A stretch of DNA of 64,000 nt from Planotetraspora mira (GCF_016863275.1 NZ_BOOO01000002.1:124001-188000); one strand, 5' to 3'; counted from the first letter of the stretch, positions 1 through 9,544 are shown. Program-made: numbers and translations. The notes: generated by a model from the sequence alone, not told the origin.

Positions 1-1
1 C

Positions 2-469
2 GGCCCGCTGATCACCGAGGAGGCGGCCGAGCGCGTGGAGGCCGCCGTGGGCAGGCTCGTCGAGGACGGCGCCCGCCTGGTCGCGGGAGGCACCAGGCGC
101 GGGGCGTTCGTCGACCCCTCCGTGCTGGTGGACGTCCCGGTGTCCAGTCCCGCGTTCGCCGAGGAGATCTTCGGCCCGGTCGCGCCGATCGCCAGGTTCG
201 GTGACCCCGCCGATGCGGTGCGGATGGCCAACGAGTCGCCGTACGGCCTGCACGCCGCGGTGTTCACGCGGGACGTCTCCCGGGCGTTCACCCTGGCCAG
301 GAACCTCGACGTCGGCGGCGTGGTCATCAACGGCTCGACCGCGCTGCGCGCGGAGAACCTGCCGTTCGGCGGCACCAAGGACACCGGGGGTTACCGCGAG
401 GGCCTGCACGAGACGGTCCTCGACTTCACCCGCCAGAAGACGGTGCTCGTGATGGAGGCGTTCGGATGA
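2..469 (+). CDS. Aldehyde dehydrogenase family protein, C-terminal part (5' end outside window)
   Basis: The reading frame is open from the window edge and encodes the last 155 residues of an NAD(P)-dependent aldehyde dehydrogenase. The EEIFGPV motif, the ANESPYGL segment, a VINGST stretch and the LPFGGTKDTG segment appear in the usual order for the C-terminal catalytic and oligomerisation part. The catalytic Cys and the Rossmann part lie upstream and cannot be checked. Its stop overlaps the start of the ABC ATPase by ATGA, so the two are co-transcribed. It plausibly oxidises an aldehyde formed from the imported sugar; the substrate cannot be told. Confidence 0.9.
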   Translation, partial: GPLITEEAAERVEAAVGRLVEDGARLVAGGTRRGAFVDPSVLVDVPVSSPAFAEEIFGPVAPIARFGDPADAVRMANESPYGLHAAVFTRDVSRAFTLARNLDVGGVVINGSTALRAENLPFGGTKDTGGYREGLHETVLDFTRQKTVLVMEAFG

Positions 470-1953
470 CCCTCGAGCTCCGCGGCGTGCGCAAGGACTA
501 CGGCGGCGTCGAGGTGCTCCACGGGGTCGACCTCGTGGGGCGTCCCGGTGAGGTGCTCGCCGTGGTCGGCGCGAACGGAGCCGGCAAGTCCACCCTCATC
601 AAGATCCTTTCCGGCGCGCAGTCCATGAGCGCCGGCGAGATGCGGATGGACGGCGAGGCGGTGGAGTTCCGGTCTCCGCACGACGCGCACGCGCGCGGCA
701 TCCGCACCGTCTACCAGGAGCTCTCCATCGTCCCCGGTCTCTCGGTCACCGAGAACCTGCTGATGGGGAACTTCCCGAAGCGGCGGGGGCTCATCGACTG
801 GGCGGCGGCGCACGCCCGCGCGAAGGAACTACTGGAGAGCATCGGGTTCGGCGCGATCGACCCGCGCACCCTCGCGGGCCGGTTGTCGGTGGCCAGGCAG
901 CAGATGGTGGAGATCGCGAAGGCGCTGGTCAGCGAGCCCAGAGTGTTGGTGCTCGACGAGCCCTCCGCCGTCCTCGCGGGAAGCGACCTCGCGTCGCTGT
1001 TCGCGCTCATCCGGCGGCTTCGCGAGCGCGGAGTGCTCGTGATCTACGTCTCCCACCGGCTCGCCGAGGTGATGGAGCTGGCCACGTCCATCGTCGTCGT
1101 CAAGGACGGCCGCGTGATCGCGACGACCGAGCCCGCGCGGACCAGCGAGAGCGAGCTCATCGGTCTCATGGCCGGGCGGCGTCTGGAGCAAATCTACCCC
1201 GACCGCCGCACCGAGCCGGGCGAGGTGAGGCTGAGCGTCCACGGTCTCACCCGCCGGGGCGAGTTCGAGGACGTCTCCTTCACCCTGCGCGCCGGGGAGA
1301 TCGTGGGACTGTTCGGCCTGGTCGGCTCCGGCCGCAGTGAGCTGGCCAGGTGCGTGTTCGGCGCCGAGCCCGCGACGTCCGGGCAGGTCAAGATCGCGGG
1401 TGGAGACGTGCGGTTCCGCGCGCCGTCCGACGCGATCGCGGCCGGGCTCGCGCTGGTGACCGAGGACCGCAAGCGCACGGGCCTGGTCGGCGGCATGAGC
1501 GTGCTGGACAACATCGGCCTCACCACGATGTACGGCATGCGGCGCGGCCCGCTGATCGACGCCGCGCGGCGGCGCGAGCGGGTCGAGGAGATGATCGATC
1601 GGCTGAGCATCCAGCCGGCCCACTGCGCCTCGATGCGCGTCGTCAACCTCAGCGGCGGCAACCAGCAGAAGGCCGTCCTGGCCAAGTGGCTGCTGGCCGA
1701 GCCGCGGGTGCTCATCCTCGACGAGCCGACGCGGGGCGTGGACATGTCGACGCGGATCGCGATCTACCGCATGATCGACGATCTCGCCCGCGACGGCCTC
1801 GCCGTCCTGCTCATCTCCTCCGACCTCACCGAGGTGCTGGGCGCCACCGACCGGATCCTCGTGATGAACCAGGGCCGTGTCACCGGCGAGCTGCGCTCGG
1901 ACCGGACCACCGAGGACGAGATCCTCGCGCACGCGATTGGACAGGCCGCATGA
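466..1953 (+). CDS. Sugar ABC transporter ATPase, RbsA/MglA type (two nucleotide-binding domains)
   Basis: A 495-residue double-cassette ATPase of the ribose/galactose importer family, which powers sugar uptake from the cytoplasmic face. The first half has a normal Walker A (GANGAGKST, about residue 38), a poorly conserved signature (LSVARQQ) and Walker B (VLVLDEPSA). The second half has a degenerate P-loop (GLVGSGRSE), a strong signature (LSGGNQQK) and Walker B (LILDEPTRGVD). This asymmetry is normal for the family. It overlaps both the upstream dehydrogenase (ATGA) and the downstream permease (ATGA), indicating tight translational coupling. Confidence 0.95.
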   Translation: MTLELRGVRKDYGGVEVLHGVDLVGRPGEVLAVVGANGAGKSTLIKILSGAQSMSAGEMRMDGEAVEFRSPHDAHARGIRTVYQELSIVPGLSVTENLLMGNFPKRRGLIDWAAAHARAKELLESIGFGAIDPRTLAGRLSVARQQMVEIAKALVSEPRVLVLDEPSAVLAGSDLASLFALIRRLRERGVLVIYVSHRLAEVMELATSIVVVKDGRVIATTEPARTSESELIGLMAGRRLEQIYPDRRTEPGEVRLSVHGLTRRGEFEDVSFTLRAGEIVGLFGLVGSGRSELARCVFGAEPATSGQVKIAGGDVRFRAPSDAIAAGLALVTEDRKRTGLVGGMSVLDNIGLTTMYGMRRGPLIDAARRRERVEEMIDRLSIQPAHCASMRVVNLSGGNQQKAVLAKWLLAEPRVLILDEPTRGVDMSTRIAIYRMIDDLARDGLAVLLISSDLTEVLGATDRILVMNQGRVTGELRSDRTTEDEILAHAIGQAA

Positions 1954-2948
1954 CCGGGCAGCTCACCGAGCCGGCGCCGACCACGACCGATCCCCGGGGG
2001 CGCAGGGTCCCCCGGCTGGTCGTGGGCGGACGGGACGTCACGATGGCGGCGGCGTTCGTCACGCTCATCGCCGCGCTCGTCCTGGTGGCGGCGCTCACCG
2101 CCGACACCTTCCTCACCCCGACCAACATCACCAACCTGCTCAAGCAGATGGTCACCACCGGCCTGCTGTCGTTCGGCATGCTCGTCGTCATCCTCACCGG
2201 CGGCATCGACCTGTCGGTGGGCTCGATCGTGGCGTTCTCCGGCATCGTCACCGCCGGCCTCGTCTCCGGCCTGCCGATCCCGGTGGCCATGGCGGTGGGC
2301 GTCGTGTCCGGCATCGGCTTCGGCCTGGTCAACGGTGCGCTGATCGCCAGGTTCGAGCTGGCGCCGTTCGTCGTCACGCTGGCCGCGCTGACCACGATCC
2401 GGGGGCTCGCCTTCGTCTACTCCGAGGTGCCCATCGCCCCCGAGGACCCGGGATTCTTCACGCTCGGATCGGCGACGCTGGGGCCCGTTCCGGTGAGCAC
2501 CCTCATCATGCTCGCCGTCTTCCTGGTCGGGGGCGTCTTCCTGACCCGCACTCCCCCGGGGCGCTCCATCGTGGCGATCGGCGGCAACGCCGAGACCGTA
2601 CGGCTCGCCGGCATCAACGTGCGCAGGCACGTGGTGCTGGCCTACACCATCAGCGGCGCGTGCGCCGGGCTCGCGGGCGTGGTCCTGGCGAGCCGGGTGG
2701 GGATCGCCCAGCCGAGCGTCGGGGTGGCGTTCGAGCTCGACGCGATCGCCGCCTGCGTCATCGGCGGCGCGAGCCTGGCGGGAGGGCGCGGCTCGGTGCG
2801 TGCCACGTTCGGCGGGGTGCTCGTCCTCGTTCTGATCAACAACCTGCTCAACCTGTACGGCGTGCAGAGCTTCTGGCAACAGGTGCTCAAGGGACTGATC
2901 ATCATCGCCGTCATCCTCGTCCAGCGCACCAACCGGGTGCGCTCCTGA
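1950..2948 (+). CDS. Sugar ABC transporter permease, RbsC type
   Basis: A 332-residue membrane permease. After a polar N-terminus of about 30 residues there are about nine hydrophobic segments, and the family motif LTGGIDLSVGS appears near residue 90. A longer open frame extends upstream, but the ATG at 1950 overlapping the ATPase stop (ATGA) gives the usual family length, so I chose it. It should form the membrane channel for the adjacent ATPase and binding protein. Confidence 0.94.
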   Translation: MTGQLTEPAPTTTDPRGRRVPRLVVGGRDVTMAAAFVTLIAALVLVAALTADTFLTPTNITNLLKQMVTTGLLSFGMLVVILTGGIDLSVGSIVAFSGIVTAGLVSGLPIPVAMAVGVVSGIGFGLVNGALIARFELAPFVVTLAALTTIRGLAFVYSEVPIAPEDPGFFTLGSATLGPVPVSTLIMLAVFLVGGVFLTRTPPGRSIVAIGGNAETVRLAGINVRRHVVLAYTISGACAGLAGVVLASRVGIAQPSVGVAFELDAIAACVIGGASLAGGRGSVRATFGGVLVLVLINNLLNLYGVQSFWQQVLKGLIIIAVILVQRTNRVRS

Positions 2949-2976
2949 TAAGTCACCACCAATGGGAGGCCCCTAC

Positions 2977-3954
2977 ATGAATGGGAAGAAACTCAGCGGT
3001 CTACTGGCCGCCGGCGTCCTCGCCGCCGGGCTGGCCGGCTGCTCATCCGGGTCCGGCGACACCGCCACGGCGGGCGGCGACGGCTCCTACACGATCGGCG
3101 TGGCCAACTTCACGCTGGGCGGGCCCTACTTCAGCGGCATGGACAAGGCGATCGCCGCGGAGGCCAAGAAGAAGGGCAAGATCGAGGTCATCAGCACCGA
3201 CGCCAACGGGGACGCGGCCAAGCTCGCCTCCAACGTCGAGGACCTGCTGAGCAAGAACGTCGACGCGGTGATCATCTCCGGCGGCCCGCTGGAGTCGGCG
3301 CCCGCGGCGCTCAACGCGATCAAGACGGCGGGCAAGCCGGTGGTCCTGGTGGACCGCAAGTTCCAGACCGGCGAGTACACGAGCTGGATCGGCCCGGACA
3401 ACGAGGCGATCGGACGGCAGAACGGGGAGTTCCTCTCACAGAAGCTGCCCGACGGCGGCAAGGTGGCCATCATCAAGGGCGGCCCCGCCGACAACAGCAT
3501 CGGCCTGGCCCGCACGAACGGCGTCAAGTCGGTGCTCCAGAGCAAGGCGGGCATCACCCTGGTCGAGGCCCCCGACTTCGGCAACTGGGGATCCGACGGC
3601 GGGCTGACCGTGATGGAGAGCCTGCTGGCGACCGACTCCGACCTCAAGGCCGTGTTCTGCGAGAACGACGCTATGTGCCTGGGCGCCCAGCGCGCGATCG
3701 CGGACGCCGGCAAGGCCGACCAGATCATCATCGCCGGCGTGGACGGGCAGGCAGAGGCGCTCAAGGCGATCCTCGACGGCACCAACTACCTGGTGACCGG
3801 CCTCAACGACGCCGACGTCATCGGCGCGATGGGACTCGACCGCGCGGTCGAGATCCTCGGCGGCGCCCAGGTCGAGAAGGACACCGTGGTGCCCTCTCCG
3901 ATGATCACCAAGGAGAACGCGGCCAAGTACCAGAACCCCGACGGAAGTTTCTGA
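2977..3954 (+). CDS. Sugar-binding lipoprotein of the ABC importer (periplasmic-binding, RbsB/LacI fold)
   Basis: A 325-residue extracytoplasmic sugar-binding protein. The N-terminus has a lipoprotein signal ending in a LAGC lipobox, so it should be anchored to the outer face of the membrane. The mature part starts with YTIGVANFTLGGPYFSG and has the DANGD and GVDGQAEAL segments of type I sugar-binding proteins. I chose the ATG at 2977 over an in-frame ATG at 2962 because GGGAGG lies 8 bases before it. It follows the permease by 28 bases. The ligand is not known. Confidence 0.93.
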   Translation: MNGKKLSGLLAAGVLAAGLAGCSSGSGDTATAGGDGSYTIGVANFTLGGPYFSGMDKAIAAEAKKKGKIEVISTDANGDAAKLASNVEDLLSKNVDAVIISGGPLESAPAALNAIKTAGKPVVLVDRKFQTGEYTSWIGPDNEAIGRQNGEFLSQKLPDGGKVAIIKGGPADNSIGLARTNGVKSVLQSKAGITLVEAPDFGNWGSDGGLTVMESLLATDSDLKAVFCENDAMCLGAQRAIADAGKADQIIIAGVDGQAEALKAILDGTNYLVTGLNDADVIGAMGLDRAVEILGGAQVEKDTVVPSPMITKENAAKYQNPDGSF

Positions 3955-3971
3955 CAGTCAGCCCGCGGTCA

Positions 3972-3993
3972 GGTGGCGTGCGGCGACGCCACC
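3972..3993. terminator. Intercistronic hairpin
   Basis: GGTGGCGT and ACGCCACC pair around a 6-base loop just after the binding-protein stop. A second small hairpin follows near 4009-4023 (GACGCC-tcc-GGCGTC). No T-run follows, so it may attenuate or stabilise transcript ends between the importer and the secreted protein instead of fully terminating. Confidence 0.4.
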
Positions 3994-4059
3994 CCCGACC
4001 GGCCACACGACGCCTCCGGCGTCACGCGGAGCGACGCTCCCCGACCGAAGGGCAGCACC

Positions 4060-5886
4060 ATGCGAAGCAAAGCCAGGAGGGTCGTGCGCGCGACGACCTT
4101 CGCCGCGATCGCCTCCACCGCCATCAGCCTCGCGACGTTCGCCGCGGGCGTCCCCGCCTCGGCCGACGACCCCACCCGCCCGGGATGGACCCTCCTCTAC
4201 TCGGAGGACTTCTCCGCACCGCTCACCGGCGCGAACGCCCCGTGGGTCAAGGAGACCTACAGCCAGCCGTTCGACACGATCATGGACGACTCGGGGCTGT
4301 GGTACCAGAACGACTACGGCCCGGCGTGGAACACCGCCTTCAACTCCTTCGCGACCTACCGCAAGGAGTTCACCGTCGGCCAGAACGGCTGGCTGACGGC
4401 CTCGTTGTCGGCCCGCGACTTCAACAAGGACGGCGTGCTCGAGTCGCCGCCGTCGATCACCACCCAGACCCTGGGCGCCGAACACGTCGCGGTGCTCAAC
4501 GTGCCGGAGTCCACCGGCGGCGCCATCTTCCGGCCGACCAACAAGCTGCCCGAGCAGTACCGCATCGAGTACAAGCTCAAGACCCTCGACTTCGGCGGCA
4601 AGCGCAACGGCACCATCAACTACGGCGGCCGGATCAACGGGTATTCCACCGCGGGATGCAAGACCCAGCACCCCTGGGGTGAGGGATCGCGGTCACCCGG
4701 CTGGACCGGCGACGCGTCCGTGCCCTACTGCGAATGGCAGAACGTCAGGGAGGGGAACTACGGCTACAACGGCTACCACTTCCTGTCGATCGTCGACTTC
4801 GCCAACCCCGCCCCGCGGAACAACCACTTCTGGCACTACCACCGCAAGGTGCTGATGGACGCCTTCTCCCAGCACCCCGACCGGGTGGGAACCGGCACCG
4901 GCGGCCGGGTCTGCAACTCGGCGAACAACACGTACTACAACTACCGCGACAGCAGCTTCAACACCGTCAACATGTGGATCAGCGGGCTGCCCAACTGGAC
5001 CCCCGGCCCCGGCGGCCTGGCCGGCAACTCCCAGTGGTTCATGACGAGCTGTTCGGGCGGCGTCGCCGAGCAGCAACTGTCGTCGGCCGCCGAACTGCAG
5101 CCCGAGCTCATGCCGAACCAGTTCTACACGTTCGCGATCGAGCGGGACGCCACCGGCTACACGCTGGAGGCCAGCGGGAACTTCGCCCGCGCGGGGCAGA
5201 AGACGTTGCGCTTCCACCGCAACTTCATCGTCGGCAACGACCCGATCTGGCACTACAACGTCAAGCCGGGCGAGTACGACGGCAGGTACAACGCGAGCCT
5301 CGTGCAGAACGACGCCCACGGCAGCACGACGTGGCCGAACCAGTGGCCGGCCGGGTCGCAGTACCCCGACTACTTCGTCATCGGCGACCTGTACACCAAC
5401 GTCTACGAGGGCAGCGCGAGCCTCACCGACATCCGGCTCTACGTCCCCCAGCAGACGAGCACCACGAACCTGGCGCTGAACAGGCCCGCCACCGCGGACA
5501 GCCAGTGCGCGGCCGCCGAGAGCCCGGCCAAGGCGGTCAACGGCAGCTGGACGGGCGGCACGTCCGACAAGTGGTGCTCGCTGGGGGCGAGCAAGTGGCT
5601 GCGGGTCGACCTGCAGTCCACCACCAAGGTGGGCCGGCTGGTCGTGCGCCACTCGGGTGCGGGCGGTGAGAAGACGAGCTGGAACACCCGTGATTTCGAC
5701 CTTCAGACCAGTGTCAACGGCACGACCTGGACGACGGTGGCGACGGTGCGCGGCAACACGGCCAATGTCACCACCCACACGTTCACGCCACTCGACGCCC
5801 GGTACGTGCGCGTCAACGTGATCACGCCGACCAGCGACTCCGACAAGGCCGCCCGGATCTTCGAACTGGAGGCCTACGCCTCCTGA
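4060..5886 (+). CDS. Secreted protein with unassigned N-terminal region and C-terminal F5/8 type C domain
   Basis: A 608-residue exported protein. The ATG at 4060 starts a clear signal peptide (RSKARRV, then a hydrophobic core, then ASA cleavage near residue 33). The region from about 35 to 470 is rich in Trp, Tyr and Asn with a lectin-like or glycoside-hydrolase-like look (WTLLYSEDFSAP at its start), but I see no known catalytic motif and do not assign an activity. Residues about 475-608 form a discoidin/F5-8C carbohydrate-binding domain (NLALNRPATADS start, RYVRVNV near the end). It follows the importer on the same strand, so it may bind or release the sugar source. Confidence 0.8.
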   Translation: MRSKARRVVRATTFAAIASTAISLATFAAGVPASADDPTRPGWTLLYSEDFSAPLTGANAPWVKETYSQPFDTIMDDSGLWYQNDYGPAWNTAFNSFATYRKEFTVGQNGWLTASLSARDFNKDGVLESPPSITTQTLGAEHVAVLNVPESTGGAIFRPTNKLPEQYRIEYKLKTLDFGGKRNGTINYGGRINGYSTAGCKTQHPWGEGSRSPGWTGDASVPYCEWQNVREGNYGYNGYHFLSIVDFANPAPRNNHFWHYHRKVLMDAFSQHPDRVGTGTGGRVCNSANNTYYNYRDSSFNTVNMWISGLPNWTPGPGGLAGNSQWFMTSCSGGVAEQQLSSAAELQPELMPNQFYTFAIERDATGYTLEASGNFARAGQKTLRFHRNFIVGNDPIWHYNVKPGEYDGRYNASLVQNDAHGSTTWPNQWPAGSQYPDYFVIGDLYTNVYEGSASLTDIRLYVPQQTSTTNLALNRPATADSQCAAAESPAKAVNGSWTGGTSDKWCSLGASKWLRVDLQSTTKVGRLVVRHSGAGGEKTSWNTRDFDLQTSVNGTTWTTVATVRGNTANVTTHTFTPLDARYVRVNVITPTSDSDKAARIFELEAYAS

Positions 5887-5905
5887 CGGCCGTACGGCGC
5901 AGAAG

Positions 5906-5936
5906 AAGGGCACCGGCGCATCGCACCGGTGCCCTT
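5906..5936. terminator. Bidirectional terminator between convergent genes
   Basis: AAGGGCACCGG and CCGGTGCCCTT form a stem with one internal mismatch and a short loop. It lies between the stop of the + strand secreted protein and the stop of the - strand permease, and a T/C-rich tract follows on the + strand. Position and symmetry fit shared termination. Confidence 0.75.
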
Positions 5937-5991
5937 CCTCTTGTCCTCCCGTGACGGCCGCACGTCCTCCGGAGCCCGTACGGCCGGCCGT

Positions 5992-7005
5992 TCAATCTTG
6001 CGCCTTGCCTCCGGCAAGACGGCTGATCATGAGAGCGACCAGGATGATGGCGCCGTAGACGAGGTTCCTCCACTCGCCGGGGACGCCCTTGAGGGTCAGG
6101 ATGTTCTCGACCAGGCCGATGACGAGGACACCGGTGAGGGCGCCGAGGATGGTGCCCTTGCCGCCGTCCATGCTGACTCCGCCGATGACGGCGGCGGCGA
6201 AGACCATGAAGATCCAGCCGTCGCCCTGGTTGGCGCTGATGCCGCCGAGCCTGCCGGTCTCGAGCATTCCCGCCACCGCCGCAAGGGTGCCGGAGATCAC
6301 GAAGACCACCCAGGTCACCCGCTCGACCCGGATGCCCGCCGCCCGTGCCGCGTCGGCGTTGCCGCCGATGGCGTACAGCGCCCGGCCGGTACGGAAGAAG
6401 CGGAGCACGACGATGCCGGCCGCGAACAGGACCGCGGTGATCCAGATGGCCGCGGGGATGCCCAGCCAGGTGGCGCTGCCGAGGTAGAGGAACGACGGGG
6501 GCAGGGCGAACAGGCTCTTGCCTCCGGTGATGCCGGTCTGGAGGCCTCGGACGACGATCAGCATCGCCAGCGTGACGATGAACGCCGACAGCTGGAAACG
6601 CAGGATGAGGAAACCGTTGAACGCGCCGACCGCGGCCCCGATCAGCAGGCACAGCGGGATCGCCAGCGCGACGGGCACCCCCAGGCCGAAGCCGCCCGCC
6701 GACGTCGGGATGACCAGCATCACCGCGAGGGCCGGAGCCAGGCCGACGGTCGACTCCAGCGACAGGTCGAACTTACCCGCGATGAGGACCAGCGCCTCGG
6801 CGAGCACGACCAGCGCGAGCGCCGACTGCTGCTGGAGCACGTTGGTCAGGTTGCCCGTGGTCATGAAGACCGGGTCGGCGAAGGAGCCGACGATCAGCAG
6901 CAAGATGATAACCGGGACCAGCGTGAGGTCCCTGAACCTGCCGAGCTTCAGACCCGTCCCGCGTGACCTGACGGCCAGGGAGTCGGGCACGGCCGATTCG
7001 GTCAT
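5992..7005 (-). CDS. Sugar ABC transporter permease, RbsC type (second system)
   Basis: A 337-residue multi-spanning permease. It has a polar N-terminus, then a VPVIILLLIVG first membrane segment and a family motif variant GKFDLSLES where LTGGIDLS is usual. It is the last gene of the - strand operon fuconate dehydratase, binding protein, ATPase, permease, and its start overlaps the ATPase stop by 4 bases. It is clearly diverged from the permease at 1950, so the two importers are not a recent duplication. Confidence 0.93.
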   Translation of the reverse strand: MTESAVPDSLAVRSRGTGLKLGRFRDLTLVPVIILLLIVGSFADPVFMTTGNLTNVLQQQSALALVVLAEALVLIAGKFDLSLESTVGLAPALAVMLVIPTSAGGFGLGVPVALAIPLCLLIGAAVGAFNGFLILRFQLSAFIVTLAMLIVVRGLQTGITGGKSLFALPPSFLYLGSATWLGIPAAIWITAVLFAAGIVVLRFFRTGRALYAIGGNADAARAAGIRVERVTWVVFVISGTLAAVAGMLETGRLGGISANQGDGWIFMVFAAAVIGGVSMDGGKGTILGALTGVLVIGLVENILTLKGVPGEWRNLVYGAIILVALMISRLAGGKAQD

Positions 7006-8498
7006 GAGTCGATACCTTCCATTGCCGCCACGAGATCGTTCTCACTCCAGCCTCGTGGCACGTCCTTGACCACCTTGCCGTGGAACATGACCAGCACCCG
7101 GTCACAGATCCGAAGGTCGTCCAGCTCGTCGGAGACCAGCAGGACGCCCGTTCCCCTGGCCGTCGCGTCCTCGACCGCGCCGAGCAGCGACTGCTTGGCC
7201 TTGACGTCGACGCCGGCGGTGGGGTTGATCACCACGAGCGCCGCCGGGCTGTCGGCCAGCGCGCGGGCGAGCACGACCTTCTGGGCGTTGCCGCCGGACA
7301 GGTCGCCGACCGGCTGGTCCGGCCCGGTGGTCTTGATGTCCAGATCCTGGATCATCGTCGTGGCGCGGGCCTTGCGGCGCTCTCCGGAGATCATGCCGAA
7401 CCTGCCCAGCTTGTGGGCGATGGGCATGGTCGCGTTCTCCGCGATCGACAGCAGCGGCACGAACCCCTCGTGGTGGCGGTCCTGCGGGACGAACCCGAGG
7501 CCCGCCTTCAGCGCGGCGGTCACGTCTCCGGGGCGGATCGCCGTCCCGTTGACCGTGACGTCGCCGCCGTCCGGCTTGCGGAGCCCGACCAGCGACTCCG
7601 CCAGGCCGACCTTTCCGCTGCTGCCGGAGCCCGCCAGCCCGACGATCTCCCCCGAGCGCACGGCGAGGTCGACGTCCTCATAGCGGTCCTTCAACCGCAG
7701 GCCGGACGCCGAGAGCACGACCTTCGCCCCGCCGTCGATCTCCCGGGCCTTGGACTCGTACGCCTGGGTCTCCTCGCCGGTCATCGCCTTGACCAGCTCG
7801 TCGTGCGGGAGATCGGCCACCGGGGCGGTGACGACGTGCCGGGCGTCGCGGAAGACCGTGACGCTCTGGCAGACCTGGTAGACCTCCTCCAGGTGGTGCG
7901 AGATGAACATCATCGTCACGCCCTGGTTCCGCAGGTCGCGCATCCGCTCGAAGAGCCGCTCGATGGCCGGGCCGTCGAGCTGGGCCGTGGGCTCGTCGAG
8001 GATGATGAACCGCGCGCCGAAGGACAACGCTCTGGCGATCTCCACCAGTTGCCGTTCCTCGACGTTGAGGTCGCCCGCGAGGGAGTCGGCGTCCACCGCC
8101 ACGCCGTACTGGTCGAGCAGTTGCCGGGCGCGGGCGCGCAGGGCGCGCCAGTTGATCGGGCCGCGCTCGGTCTGCCGGTTGATGAAGAGGTTCTCGGCGA
8201 CGGTCAGGGAGGGGATGATCGTCGACTTCTGGTACACACACGCCACGCGGCGACGCCAGGCGTCCCTGTCGGTCAGCGGCGGCGACGGCTCACCGGCGAA
8301 GAGCACTTCGCCGAGGTCGGGGCGCTGGAGCCCGGTCAGGATGGAGACAAGGGTCGACTTGCCTGCGCCGTTCCGGCCGACCAGCGCGTGGGTCTCACCG
8401 GGGGTGATCACGATTCCGGCGTCGTTGAGGGCGACGGTGGGGCCGAAGCGCTTGGTGATGCCACGCGCTTCGACCGCCGCCGTTTCAGTAACTGTCAT
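7002..8498 (-). CDS. Sugar ABC transporter ATPase, RbsA type (second system), second Walker B degenerate
   Basis: A 498-residue double ABC ATPase. The first cassette has GRNGAGKST, the signature region NVEERQLVEIARAL and a complete Walker B (FIILDEPTAQLDG). The second has GLAGSGSSGK and a good signature (LSGGNAQKVVLARAL), but its Walker B reads LVVINPTAGVD, so the usual Asp-Glu pair is missing. ATP hydrolysis may depend on one composite site. The start ATG shares one base with the TAA of the binding protein (TAATG). Confidence 0.93.
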   Translation of the reverse strand: MTVTETAAVEARGITKRFGPTVALNDAGIVITPGETHALVGRNGAGKSTLVSILTGLQRPDLGEVLFAGEPSPPLTDRDAWRRRVACVYQKSTIIPSLTVAENLFINRQTERGPINWRALRARARQLLDQYGVAVDADSLAGDLNVEERQLVEIARALSFGARFIILDEPTAQLDGPAIERLFERMRDLRNQGVTMMFISHHLEEVYQVCQSVTVFRDARHVVTAPVADLPHDELVKAMTGEETQAYESKAREIDGGAKVVLSASGLRLKDRYEDVDLAVRSGEIVGLAGSGSSGKVGLAESLVGLRKPDGGDVTVNGTAIRPGDVTAALKAGLGFVPQDRHHEGFVPLLSIAENATMPIAHKLGRFGMISGERRKARATTMIQDLDIKTTGPDQPVGDLSGGNAQKVVLARALADSPAALVVINPTAGVDVKAKQSLLGAVEDATARGTGVLLVSDELDDLRICDRVLVMFHGKVVKDVPRGWSENDLVAAMEGIDS

Positions 8499-9544
8499 TA
8501 CTTGACCTGGTTGCCCCAGAGCGCGGGGTCGTCCACGTTGTCCTTGGTCACGAGCGGAGCCGGAAGCTGGTCCTCCAGGCCGTTGGGCAGCTGGATGATC
8601 GTGCTGTCGTGGTCCGTCGGGCCGGGCTGGAAGGTCTTGCCCTCGACCGCGGCCTTGGCGTAGAAGAGCGCGTACTTGGCGTACAGGTCGGCCGGCTGCG
8701 AGACGGTGGCGTCGATCGAGCCGTCACGGATCGCGGCGAACTCCTGCGGGATGCCGTCATTGGAGATGACGAAGATGTGCTTGGGGTCCGTCGGCGGGAC
8801 GATCAGGTTCTTGGCCTTCAGCACCTGCAGGGTCGGGGCCAGGTGCACACCGCCCGCGTGCATGTAGATGCCCTTGATGTCGGGGTTCTGCTCGAGGCGG
8901 GTCTGGAGCATGGACGCGGCCTTGGTGCCGTCCCACTCCGTCGGCTCCTCGAAGACGGTGATTCCGGGGAACTTGGTCTTCATGCACTCGCGGAACGCCT
9001 CGGCGCGGTCACGGCCGTTGATGGAGGACAGCGCGCCCATGAGCTCGACGATCTTGCCCTTGCCGCCGAGCTTGTCGCCGAGGAACTCGCACGCCTTCTG
9101 GCCGTACGCGCGGTTGTCGGCGCGGACGACCATGTAGACCTTGCCGGTGTCCGGGCGGGTGTCCACCGAGACGACGGGGATCTTCTTGGCCTCGAGCGAC
9201 TGCAGCGTCGAGGCGATCGCGCCGGTGTCCTGCGGAGCCATCACGATGGCCTTGGCGCCCTGGCTGACGAGCGCCTGGGTGTTCGCCACGACCTTGGCGA
9301 TGTCGTTCTGCGAGTTGGTCGGCGGCATCAGGTCGACGCCGAGCTCCTTGCCCATCTCCGGAACGTACTTGTTGTAGGAGTTCCAGAAGTCGGAGTCGGC
9401 TCGGGGGAAGTCGACACCGACCTTTCCACCGGCGGCCGCGGTCGAGCCGCCACCCGACGCCGTCGAGGTGTCCGAGGTGGAACCGCAGGCGGCGAGCGCG
9501 AGCGCGAGGGCGGCGACGCCCGCGGCGCTGAGGAAATGTTTCAT
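8498..9544 (-). CDS. Sugar-binding lipoprotein of the second ABC importer
   Basis: A 348-residue substrate-binding protein of the ribose-type family. MKHFLSAAGVAALALALAAC gives a lipoprotein signal and lipobox, followed by a Ser/Gly/Thr-rich linker and then KVGVDFPRADSDFWNS. An in-frame upstream ATG would add 47 charged and Pro-rich residues before the signal peptide. The ATG at 9544 with GAAAGG about 9 bases upstream is preferred. With the fuconate dehydratase directly upstream, L-fucose, L-fuconate or a related 6-deoxy sugar is the most likely ligand (inference). Confidence 0.92.
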   Translation of the reverse strand: MKHFLSAAGVAALALALAACGSTSDTSTASGGGSTAAAGGKVGVDFPRADSDFWNSYNKYVPEMGKELGVDLMPPTNSQNDIAKVVANTQALVSQGAKAIVMAPQDTGAIASTLQSLEAKKIPVVSVDTRPDTGKVYMVVRADNRAYGQKACEFLGDKLGGKGKIVELMGALSSINGRDRAEAFRECMKTKFPGITVFEEPTEWDGTKAASMLQTRLEQNPDIKGIYMHAGGVHLAPTLQVLKAKNLIVPPTDPKHIFVISNDGIPQEFAAIRDGSIDATVSQPADLYAKYALFYAKAAVEGKTFQPGPTDHDSTIIQLPNGLEDQLPAPLVTKDNVDDPALWGNQVK

